Below, piece by piece: positions 16,143-23,797 of a DNA stretch of 64,000 nucleotides (position 1 is its first letter; every line of letters begins with the position of its first letter). Under the pieces are notes generated by a model, which was given only the letters and a program-made list of their open reading frames with translations, was not told where the DNA came from and ran no database searches. A program made the translations under genes and the position numbers. Source of the stretch: Actinoplanes sp. M2I2 (lineage in GTDB: Bacteria; Actinomycetota; Actinomycetes; Mycobacteriales; Micromonosporaceae); NCBI RefSeq assembly GCF_023544445.1, contig NZ_JALPVJ010000025.1:62001-126000 (forward strand). The letters are read 5' to 3'.

Positions 16143-17522
16143 ATGAATCCCCGAATCCCCCGCCGACGCAGCCTGCTGCTCTCGGCCGCCGCCGCAGGTG
16201 CGGTGATCGCCGCCAGTGTCGCGGTTGTCGGCACCGCCGAAGCGGCCAGCACGCTCGGCGCCTCGGCCGCCCAGTCCGGCCGCTACTTCGGCGCCGCGAT
16301 CGCGGCCGGCCGGCTCGGCGACTCCACGTACACCCGGATTCTCACCACGGAGTTCAACTCGGTGACCGCCGAGAACGAGATGAAGTGGGACGCCACCGAG
16401 CCGCAGCAGGGCCGATTCACGTACACCAACGGCGACCGCATCCTCAACCAGGGTCTGTCCAACGGCGCCAAGGTCCGCGGCCACGCGCTGCTCTGGCACG
16501 CCCAGCAACCCGGCTGGGCCCAGTCGCTGTCCGGGACCGCCCTGCGCAACGCCGCCATCAACCACGTCACGCAGGTGGCCACCCACTACAGGGGCAAGAT
16601 CTACGCCTGGGACGTGGTCAACGAGGCCTTCGCCGACGGCGGCAGCGGCGCCCGGCGTGACTCCAACCTGCAGCGCACCGGCAACGACTGGATCGAGGCC
16701 GCCTTCCGCGCCGCGCGGGCCGCCGACCCGGCCGCCAAGCTCTGCTACAACGACTACAACACCGACGGCATCAACGCGAAGTCGACCGGCATCTACAACA
16801 TGGTCCGCGACTTCAAGTCCCGCGGCGTCCCGATCGACTGCGTGGGCTTCCAGTCGCACCTGGGCACCGGCATCGACTCGACCTACCAGGCCAACCTGAA
16901 GCGCTTCGCCGACCTCGGGGTCGACGTGCAGATCACCGAGCTCGACATCGAGCAGGGCGGCAACCAGGCCAACATCTACGGCACCGTCACCCGGGCCTGC
17001 CTGGCCGTGTCCCGATGCACCGGGATCACCGTCTGGGGCATCCGCGACACCGACTCGTGGCGCACCGGCGCCAACCCGCTGCTGTTCGACGGCTCGGGCA
17101 ACAAGAAGGCCGCGTACACCTCGGTCCTGAACGCCCTGAACGCCGGTGGCACCACACCGCCGGTCACCACACCGCCGGTGACCACCCCTCCGGTCACCCC
17201 GCCGACCACCTCGTCGCCGCCGCCGGCGGGCTCCGGCTGCGCCGCCACCGTCTCGCTGAACACCTGGAACGGCGGGTACGTGGCCTCGGTCCGGGTGACC
17301 GCCGGTTCCGCCGCGATCAACGGCTGGACCGTCAGAGTGGCCCTGCCCTCCGGCGGCGCGGTGACCGGCGCGTGGAGCGCGACCAACACCGGCACCACCG
17401 GGACGGTCGCCTTCCGCAGCGTCGACTACAACCGGCAGGTCCCGGCCGGCGGCAGCACCGAGTTCGGCTTCCAGGGCACCGGCGCCGGCCCGGCCGCCGC
17501 CCTCGTCTGCACCGCCGGCTGA
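16143..17522 (+). CDS. Secreted GH10 endo-1,4-beta-xylanase with CBM2
   Basis: 459 aa. Signal peptide about 1-36 (RRRSLLLSAAAAGAVIA, ending AEAA). GH10 barrel about 38-335, with acid/base Glu in WDVVNEAF and nucleophile Glu in ITELDIE; substrate-binding HALLWH is also present. A Thr/Pro linker (TTPPVTTPPVTTPP) leads to a CBM2 cellulose/xylan-binding module of about 100 residues (WNGGYVASVRVT, INGWTVRVALPSGG). It cuts the xylan backbone outside the cell and pairs logically with the GH43 and GH62 enzymes encoded 5-8 kb away. Control by the CebR-type operator directly upstream is likely, and a perfect hairpin follows. Confidence 0.97.
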   Translation: MNPRIPRRRSLLLSAAAAGAVIAASVAVVGTAEAASTLGASAAQSGRYFGAAIAAGRLGDSTYTRILTTEFNSVTAENEMKWDATEPQQGRFTYTNGDRILNQGLSNGAKVRGHALLWHAQQPGWAQSLSGTALRNAAINHVTQVATHYRGKIYAWDVVNEAFADGGSGARRDSNLQRTGNDWIEAAFRAARAADPAAKLCYNDYNTDGINAKSTGIYNMVRDFKSRGVPIDCVGFQSHLGTGIDSTYQANLKRFADLGVDVQITELDIEQGGNQANIYGTVTRACLAVSRCTGITVWGIRDTDSWRTGANPLLFDGSGNKKAAYTSVLNALNAGGTTPPVTTPPVTTPPVTPPTTSSPPPAGSGCAATVSLNTWNGGYVASVRVTAGSAAINGWTVRVALPSGGAVTGAWSATNTGTTGTVAFRSVDYNRQVPAGGSTEFGFQGTGAGPAAALVCTAG

Positions 17523-17538
17523 CCCACAACGTCCCTCA

Positions 17539-17568
17539 CCCGCCGGCCCGGACCTCCGGGCCGGCGGG
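17539..17568 (+). terminator. Rho-independent terminator after the xylanase gene
   Basis: Perfect 13-bp stem CCCGCCGGCCCGG (17539-17551) and CCGGGCCGGCGGG (17556-17568), 4-base loop, followed by CTTTCCTC. Confidence 0.85.
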
Positions 17569-17600
17569 CTTTCCTCATCCGCGACACCCCACCGGCGACC

Positions 17601-17935
17601 ATGGAGACCGACGGCAGCGGCCTCATGTTTCGGACCGGCGCGTCCTGGGTGTTCTGGTGGATCACGTGGGAGCGGGGCGAGATGCGGTGCGAGAGCTTGC
17701 CGAGGAGACCGGGCTGCGGGCCACGATCGGCCGGCAATTGTGGGTCGGGCGACATAACGGCCGTCCAGCCTTCTCCTTCCAGATGACTGGCGTTGCTGGT
17801 GTGCCCATGCTGTCCGGTCCCGAGTCCGTGGAGAACAGCTTCGAGTTGATGTGGGTGACTGCGGATGAGTTCGAGGCGTTGAATCTGCACCCGGCTGACG
17901 TCCGTGTGGTCTTGGCGGAGCTGCTCGCCGGGTAG
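17601..17935 (+). pseudogene. Broken NUDIX hydrolase
   Basis: The C-terminal part reads as a NUDIX enzyme (DAVRELAEETGLRATIGRQL, then FELMWVTADEFEALNL). The glycine-rich start of the Nudix box is in another frame (VFWWITWERGE, near 17640-17680), so a frameshift near 17680 separates them, and residues before it are also missing. Base composition is visibly less GC-rich than the flanks. A remnant in a decayed segment. Confidence 0.75.
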
Positions 17936-17962
17936 CCGGACCGCGGCGGCGATCCTGGGCCC

Positions 17963-18325
17963 ATGATCGATACTGACGGCATGGCGACCTATGTCCAGTG
18001 GTACCAACCGGACGAGGACCTTTGGGGCTACGACGAACTCGACGACGAGCGCTGGTCAACGCGTCACATCGAGATACGCGCTCAAGACCAGACGTTCCTC
18101 GCCGCCGCGTCACTCGCCGAGGTCCTCGAAGCGCGAGATTCAGGCGGCGCGGACGCGGTTATCGCCTATGAACATCGCTACGGCATCGCCCCTGAAGCGC
18201 CCTTCCCCACAACCACCGCCGAAGGCGAGCCGCCGATCGAGCCGATCCCAGCGGAGAAGTTCGAGCTGCTGTGGCAGCAAGGCCGCCAGGCCCGCGAAAG
18301 GCTCCACGGCAATCCTCACGAATAG
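17963..18325 (+). CDS. Hypothetical acidic protein, DUF6881-like
   Basis: 120 aa, Trp- and acid-rich at the start (TYVQWYQPDEDLWGYDELDD), then ERWSTRHIEIRAQDQTFLAA and a C-terminal IPAEKFELLWQQG. The pattern of an Asp-Asp-Glu-Arg block followed by R-x-I-E-I and a final F-E-x-x-W matches small DUF6881-like proteins, often found near toxin or accessory genes. No partner toxin is visible. The start could also be the Met at residue 7. Family assignment is from memory and tentative. Confidence 0.6.
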   Translation: MIDTDGMATYVQWYQPDEDLWGYDELDDERWSTRHIEIRAQDQTFLAAASLAEVLEARDSGGADAVIAYEHRYGIAPEAPFPTTTAEGEPPIEPIPAEKFELLWQQGRQARERLHGNPHE

Positions 18326-18510
18326 GTCAGCGGCAACCGACGCCGGGTGGCGCTGAAACTCACTGACACGACCTCCGGCTCAAAACGGGTGGCTAAACGT
18401 CGGTAGCAACCGGCGCTCGAGCTCACCGACATAACCAGCAGATCCTCCGAACGAAGCTCGCCCATCACCATTCGCCAGCCTGCGACTTCGAAAGGGTCCG
18501 CATCACTCAT
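18316..18510 (-). CDS. Hypothetical 64-aa protein
   Basis: Short frame convergent with the previous gene and overlapping it by 10 bases. Sequence MSDADPFEVAGWRMVMGEL then a basic C-terminus. No family recognised. Composition is plausible for a protein, but no clear ribosome site is seen; it may be a fragment in the decayed island. Confidence 0.35.
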   Translation of the reverse strand: MSDADPFEVAGWRMVMGELRSEDLLVMSVSSSAGCYRRLATRFEPEVVSVSFSATRRRLPLTYS

Positions 18511-18631
18511 CGGAGCAGATTACGACCGCCACCTGCTAGGGCGCGGTCACCTCCCGGCTCTTGCGGCGTTCGGATTGGCGTCACAGATCGGCCGAGATCG
18601 GCTCGGTCGCATCCCAAGCTTGCATGCGCCC

Positions 18632-19111
18632 CTACCGCAAGGCTGCTTTCTCGTCGATGACGTGTGGCGCCTCGCCGAGGAACGTTTCAGGTGGCATCGG
18701 TCCGAGCGCGATGCTGACCGTCGATAAGGTGTAATGCCAGTCCCCCATGCCAGTCGCCGACGACCAGCGGTTGTTCAGCTGCCACCGAACCCACTCGCCG
18801 GGCTGAAGCAGCACAACCGGGCGATGCGAACGGACGGGTACCCCAAAGCCATTCGGCAGCTGCACCCGCAGCGCGGACCCCGTATGGCGTAACCCAAATT
18901 CATGCCGTGGTGGAGCCTCGTGCATCACGCTCACCTGCGGCTCGAAATCGTCTTCCTCCTGCATGGCGACGTCGTGGAACAGCGGCGTGCGCCCGGAAGG
19001 CAGCTCGAAGGCGGTCGGGGCAGCATTGCGGGCGGTCGCGCGGGGGAAGCCGCGGGATCGCTTGCTCCAGGTGGTGCGTACGCGCTGCACGATGACATCC
19101 ATGGCTGCCAT
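18632..19111 (-). CDS. Hypothetical protein
   Basis: 159 aa with an even, protein-like composition. It starts MAAMDVIVQRVRTTWSKRSRG; the middle is acidic (MQEEDDFEPQVSVMHE). The C-terminal half has beta-like segments around LLQPGEWVRWQLNNRW and GDWHYTLSTVSIALG. No signal peptide or membrane segment. No family recognised. It lies in the lower-GC island between NUDIX and TnsA-like remnants, so it is probably part of transferred DNA. Confidence 0.55.
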   Translation of the reverse strand: MAAMDVIVQRVRTTWSKRSRGFPRATARNAAPTAFELPSGRTPLFHDVAMQEEDDFEPQVSVMHEAPPRHEFGLRHTGSALRVQLPNGFGVPVRSHRPVVLLQPGEWVRWQLNNRWSSATGMGDWHYTLSTVSIALGPMPPETFLGEAPHVIDEKAALR

Positions 19112-19149
19112 AGTCCCAACCCGTAGGCGGCAGCAGCAATCACGTTCGC

Positions 19150-19876
19150 ATGAGCGCGCAGGTCGAGGCTGACGGAGAAGACTTCGGCGCGACGGACTTC
19201 GAGATCGAGTTCATCGACGCGGCGGGGTCTCGTTGCCGTGGCTCGTTGGCGCAACGCTGGACAGCGGCGTTCGAGGAGATGTCGCCGATACGCGATTCCG
19301 GCTGGTCACGAGGGCAGAAGCACTTTCCCGGCTGGTGGTGGTCGGCGACCACGGACCGGCATGTGGGGTTTGAGTCCTGGCTGGAGCGGGACCATGTGAT
19401 GCGGCTGGACGTCGACCGTGAGGTGGTGGCGTTCCCGTCGCAGCCGTTCTTGGCTGTATTGGCAGGTTGGGACACGTTGGCGGCGCCACGCGCCGGACTT
19501 CTTCGCTCGGCTGGTCGACGGCGCCGGGGTCGTGGTCGATGTCCGCCCGGACGATCGGATTTCTGGCAAGGACGCCCAGGCGTTCGCGGTGATCGCTCGC
19601 GCTTGCGAGGAGGTTGGCTGGGCGTTCCGCCGGCTCGGTGTCATGGATCCGGTGTTGGCGGCGAATCTGCGCTGGTTGTCGCGGTATCGGCATCCGCGGC
19701 ACGGCGCCCGGACCGACCTTGTCGACCAGTTGGTGCAGGCGTTCGCGTCTCCTGCGCCACTGATGGCTGGAGCTGGTCGGGTGGGTGACCCACCCGTGGT
19801 GTTGCCGGCGTTGTTTCACGTGCTCCGGCAGCAAGTTCTGGCCGCCGATCTCGACGCTGCTCGGACTCCGTCTTGA
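19150..19876 (+). pseudogene. TnsA-like heteromeric transposase endonuclease, frameshifted
   Basis: The first part (19150 to about 19450) ends with HFPGWWWSATTDRHVGFESW, LERDHVMRLD and AFPSQPF; the second part, in the +1 frame, continues WLYWQVGTRWRRHAPDFFAR and VVVDVRPDDRI. Together they form one TnsA-type nuclease with catalytic-type residues in the E-x-D and V-D-V-R-P segments. A single extra T in the TTCTT run near 19449-19451 explains the break. TnsA cuts donor DNA for Tn7-like elements. No TnsB, TnsC or TniQ gene is in the window, so this is an orphan remnant of a lost element. Confidence 0.8.
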
Positions 19877-20442
19877 TCTCCTTGGCGATGGCCCGCCGCA
19901 CGGCCGACGCCGGAGTCACGGGCGATGATGTTGAAGACGCGGCTGGTGTCGGCCACGGCTCATCCCTCCTGGGCTTTGTTGTGGTTCCTGACCCAGGCGA
20001 CGACGAACGCTGGTCCGTCCCCACCGGTGAGGTCTCTGGCCGGGGGTAGATTCGCCGCCACGCCGATCCCGACGGCAAGGTCAACGGGAAATGGATGCCA
20101 GAACAGAACTGCGAGAGCGCATGACGTGCTCTCGGAGTGGTCCGCCAAGAACCTGATCGAAGCGCTCAATTCCATGCCGGTCGAGCGGGCGATGCTCGAC
20201 CTGCTCGCCGAGATGACCTTGGTAGCGGGCACGGAGATCGCGGACGTGGGGTGCGGCAACGGTCGCCTTTGCGCGCCCACGTACCCCAAGCCGACAAGCG
20301 GCGGACCGACGCCCGGCCCACCGGCGAGGCCCAGCAGTCCGTGCCGTGACCCGCGGGCCGGGGCCGAGTCGACCTGCATCCCCAGCGCGGCCCGGCAACC
20401 GCGCCGGTGGGCTGTTGCGGGCGGGGATGCCGCCGGCCGGTG
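19877..20442. other. Decayed intergenic segment
   Basis: About 560 bases after the TnsA-like remnant. On the minus strand a short MADTSRVFNIIARDSG-type stretch (about 19957-19910) and its out-of-frame continuation look like another broken gene. A methyltransferase remnant lies at 20105-20269. Nothing intact is seen. Confidence 0.5.
20105..20269 (+). pseudogene. SAM-dependent methyltransferase remnant
   Basis: A stretch of about 55 residues containing MPVERAMLDLLAEM and then AGTEIADVGCGNGRL, i.e. the helix before and the glycine-rich motif I of a class I methyltransferase. The remaining 150 or so residues expected are absent, and the frame runs on into Pro-rich nonsense. Truncated relic. Confidence 0.6.
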
Positions 20443-22146
20443 TTACCCGGGCGTCCAGGCTGTCCGGTGCTGGTGGGCGGCGGCCAGGATGAGATAGCCG
20501 GCGGCGGTCCAGGTGTAGGCGCGGTCGCGCAGGCCCGCGCCGGTCTCGGCGTCGAAGTTCTCGGCGAAGCCGGAGCGCTCGCACAGGGCCCGGAACCGCC
20601 GGCTGATCGTGTCGGCCAGGTCGGTGTGACCGGCCCGGCGCAGCCCGTCCTCGATCAGGACGGTCGAGGGCGCCCAGATCGGTCCCCGCCAGTAGCCGTC
20701 GGCGTCGTAATGCGGGGAGTCGACCGGTTCGGTGGCCAGGCCGTGGTCGGTGAGGTGCCGGGTGATGCCGGCGGCGAGCTGGTCGCTGACGTCGGCCGGC
20801 AGGTCGTCGCCGAGCACGATCGGCATCAGGTCGAGCAGGCTGGAACTGGCTCGCCGGCGCCCGGTGTGGACCGACCGGGAGACGAACCGCGAGTCCTGCC
20901 AGAGCTCGCCCAGCAACGCCTCGCGGACCGCGTCCGCCGTCGCCGACCACTCGTGGGCCTCGTCCGGCCTGTCCAGCGCGGTCGCCAGCTCGGCCAGCTC
21001 GCGCAGCTGGAGGATGAGGAAGGCGGACAGGTCGGCGGTCTCGATGACGCGGTCCTCGTCGAAGGTGGTGGCGTTGTCCCAGCCGCTGTCGTTGCCGTGC
21101 TGGTAGTGGGGAAGCTCTCGGCCGGGGGCACGCCGGTGGTCGAGCCAGAACCGCGTCCAGGCAGCCAGCCGGGCGTACGCCTCGCTCAGCTGTTCCGGCC
21201 CGGGCGACAGCTCGTCCCGCAGCCGGCGCAAGGTCCACCCGTGGATGGGCGGTTTGACGAAGTTGTGGAGCACCTCGGAGTGGGTCACCGAGTCGGGCAG
21301 GGCGCCGGCCTCGTCCTGGTGGTCGAACGGCAGCTGGAACTGGTCCCAGGCCAGCTCCGGGTGGCCGGCGGCCAGGGCCAGGGCGTTGAAGCAGTGATCC
21401 CAGCTCCAGACCTTGTCCATCCAGTGCTTGGACATGAGCACCGCGGGCCGGGCGAGGAAACCGGCCGGGCGCACGGTGGCCGACCACACCACGTACGCGG
21501 CGAGGTCGGCGGCCGGCGTCCCGGCGTCGCGCCACGGGGCCACCGCGTCGGCGAACGCGGTGAACTGCCGGGCCGCCGCGGCGACTGTCTCGTCGAAGGA
21601 GAGGACCGCGGTGAACGGCGCCCGGCCGGTCTCGTACTCCTCGACGGCCAGCTCCCACTCCGGCCCGTCCGGCATGGTGAGGTGGCGGTCCCCGGCGCCC
21701 AGGGTCTCGACGCCGGCCACGTCGGCGACCTCGCCGGTCAGCACGGTGATCCGGTAGCGGCGGCCGGTCTCGTACGACGTGAGCACGTATCCGCCGGTGA
21801 CGCCGTCGCGGAAGAGGTAGCTGCCGGAGAACGGGGTCAGCGTGCCGGCGGCGACCTCGAGGCGCAGGCCCAGGCCGGTGCCGCGCAGCCGGATCGTGTC
21901 GGCGTCCTGGTAGGCCAGCTCGATCCGGTCGTCGCCGCTCTCCCAGGTGAGCCGGGACGGTTCGGCGACGATCCGGGTGTCGGCCCGGGTCTCGCCGCGC
22001 CGGGGCAGGAACCGCAGCACGGCGTGCAGACCGGTCTGGTGGGAGACCAGGTGGAGGTCGTCGGCGTACGTCTTCTCGGCGATGACCGGGGAGATGTCGA
22101 ACCACGAGCCACGGTAGGAGAACGGGATGTCGTGAACGGAGAACAC
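20443..22146 (-). CDS. GH63/MGH1-like (alpha/alpha)6-barrel glycosidase
   Basis: 567 aa, no signal peptide, so probably cytoplasmic. The N-terminal beta domain (about 1-190) precedes a helical barrel with MDKVWSWDHCFNALAL, the acid-type motif NDSGWDNATTF and the base-type motif ENFDAETG, as in GH63 glucosidases and mannosylglycerate hydrolases. It probably hydrolyses an alpha-linked gluco- or manno-oligosaccharide or glycoside. GTG at 22146 is chosen because the product then begins FSVHDIPFSYRGSWFDI, which fits the family; no strong ribosome site. It lies 86 bases after the GH62 gene on the same strand and may be cotranscribed with the arabinoxylan genes. Confidence 0.8.
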   Translation of the reverse strand: MFSVHDIPFSYRGSWFDISPVIAEKTYADDLHLVSHQTGLHAVLRFLPRRGETRADTRIVAEPSRLTWESGDDRIELAYQDADTIRLRGTGLGLRLEVAAGTLTPFSGSYLFRDGVTGGYVLTSYETGRRYRITVLTGEVADVAGVETLGAGDRHLTMPDGPEWELAVEEYETGRAPFTAVLSFDETVAAAARQFTAFADAVAPWRDAGTPAADLAAYVVWSATVRPAGFLARPAVLMSKHWMDKVWSWDHCFNALALAAGHPELAWDQFQLPFDHQDEAGALPDSVTHSEVLHNFVKPPIHGWTLRRLRDELSPGPEQLSEAYARLAAWTRFWLDHRRAPGRELPHYQHGNDSGWDNATTFDEDRVIETADLSAFLILQLRELAELATALDRPDEAHEWSATADAVREALLGELWQDSRFVSRSVHTGRRRASSSLLDLMPIVLGDDLPADVSDQLAAGITRHLTDHGLATEPVDSPHYDADGYWRGPIWAPSTVLIEDGLRRAGHTDLADTISRRFRALCERSGFAENFDAETGAGLRDRAYTWTAAGYLILAAAHQHRTAWTPG

Positions 22147-22232
22147 GGCGCCTGCCCGGTCGGGTGCGGATGCGGCATGGGCGTGCCCACACCAGGACGG
22201 CGAGGGGGCACGCCATGATACTGCGGCCGTGG

Positions 22233-23726
22233 CTAGCGCTGCCGGGTCAACAGGCCGGGCCGGTACGGCAGAAGCCCGTAGTCGCCGCCCGAGCTGGGGG
22301 AACGACCCTGGTAGAGCAGCTGCAGGTTGCACGGGTCGATGGTCATGGTCTGGTCGGCGCTGGTCCGGATCAGCTCGCCGTGGCTGATGTCGTTGGTCCA
22401 GGTGGCGCCGCTGTTGGCCTTGCCCGCGAACGGGTTGCTCTCGGTCGCGGCCTGCGGGGTCCAGGAGCCGCCCAGGCTGCTCGAGGTGAACGAGCGGAAG
22501 TAGCGCCCGTTCGCGCCGATCGCCTCGACGATCATGAGGTACTGGTTCTGGCCCTGGACCTTGTAGACCTGGGGCGCCTCGAACAGGTTGTTGGTGGTGT
22601 CGCTCATGACGATCGTCGAGGTGCTGCCGAAGGAGCCGGGGAAGTTGCCGATGGGCATGCTGGCCCGGTAGATCTTGCCGTTGTCGCCGGCGAAGAACAG
22701 GTACATGTTCGTGCCGTCACCGATGATCGTCTGGTCGATCGGCCCGGTGCCGGAGCCGGTGATGCTGCCCGAGAACAGCGTCTGCGGCGCCGACCAGCCG
22801 TTCGGGTTGGTCGGGTCGCTGGAGGTCCGGTACGAGAAGGCCGGCCCACCCCACTGGTAGGCGAGCACCCAGATGTTCTTCGGGGCGAAGTAGAACAGTG
22901 ACGGCGCCACGGTGCCCGACGACATGGCGTTCTGGCTGGCCGAGCCCAGTTCCGACCAGTTGCTGATCAGGCCGAAGTTCATCGAGCCCCAGCTCGTTCC
23001 GGTGTCATGCGTCGTCGCGTAGACGAGCTGCCGGCCGTTGTACGGGGCGGTGGTGAAGTCCTTGAGCGAGACCCAGCCCGACCGCGGGTTGGCCAGCGAG
23101 CCCGTCGAGCTCCACCGGTAGGTGGACGGGAGGGCGCAGCTGCCGGGTGGCGTGGTCGTGGGCGGCGTCGTGGGGGTGGTGCCGGCCCGGACGAGCTGCC
23201 ACTGCTGGTTGGCGCCGTTCCAGTCGCTGTACTGCACGATGTTGGCGTTGTCGGCGGTCGACGCGCCCTGCACCTCGAGCGCCTTGCCGCTGTTGCGGTT
23301 GATCAGCTGGATGTAGCCGTCGACGTCCTGGACGCTGAACTGCTGGTTGGCGGCGTTGTTGTCGGCCCACTGGACGATCGAGCCGCCGTCGGCGGTCGAC
23401 CAGTTGTAGACGTCGAGAACCTTGCCCGACAGCCGCGACTTGAGCCGGTAGGTGCCGTTGCCCGAGTCGACGAACTGCCACTGCTGCTGAGTCTGGTCGT
23501 TGCGGGTCCACTGGGTGATCCGCGCGCCGTCGGTGGTGGCCAGGTTGTAGACGTCGAGCGCCTTGCCGCTGGTCCGGTTGACCAGCACGTACCAGGCGCT
23601 GGTGTCGATGGTCGCGGCCGAGGCGGCCGGGGCGTTCACGACCGTGAGCAGGCCGGCGGCCAGCGTCGTCACGGCTGCGGCGGCGGCCGCCAGCCAGCGG
23701 CGGCGCCGGTGGGGGGATGGGTTCAC
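22233..23726 (-). CDS. Secreted CBM13-GH62 alpha-L-arabinofuranosidase
   Basis: 497 aa. Signal peptide about 1-38 (WLAAAAAAVTTLAAGLL). CBM13 (ricin-B) domain about 40-175 with repeated QW-type motifs (TQQQWQFVDSG, NQQFSVQD, NQQWQLVRAG), a TPTTPPTTTPP linker, then GH62 from about 190 (CALPSTYRWSSTGSLANPR; VAPSLFYFAPKNIWVLAYQW; IDQTIIGDGTNMYLFFAGD). GH62 enzymes remove arabinofuranose side chains from arabinoxylan. The GTG start is backed by GGAGGAACCAC. It begins 71 bases after the GH43 gene stop, so the two are probably one operon. Its CBM13 closely resembles that of the GH43 protein. Confidence 0.95.
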   Translation of the reverse strand: MNPSPHRRRRWLAAAAAAVTTLAAGLLTVVNAPAASAATIDTSAWYVLVNRTSGKALDVYNLATTDGARITQWTRNDQTQQQWQFVDSGNGTYRLKSRLSGKVLDVYNWSTADGGSIVQWADNNAANQQFSVQDVDGYIQLINRNSGKALEVQGASTADNANIVQYSDWNGANQQWQLVRAGTTPTTPPTTTPPGSCALPSTYRWSSTGSLANPRSGWVSLKDFTTAPYNGRQLVYATTHDTGTSWGSMNFGLISNWSELGSASQNAMSSGTVAPSLFYFAPKNIWVLAYQWGGPAFSYRTSSDPTNPNGWSAPQTLFSGSITGSGTGPIDQTIIGDGTNMYLFFAGDNGKIYRASMPIGNFPGSFGSTSTIVMSDTTNNLFEAPQVYKVQGQNQYLMIVEAIGANGRYFRSFTSSSLGGSWTPQAATESNPFAGKANSGATWTNDISHGELIRTSADQTMTIDPCNLQLLYQGRSPSSGGDYGLLPYRPGLLTRQR

Positions 23727-23797
23727 GTGGTTCCTCCGGGGATCTGGTGGACGGTGCCCGGCCGGGGGACGGATGGCCGGGTCACTGGTCGAAGGGT

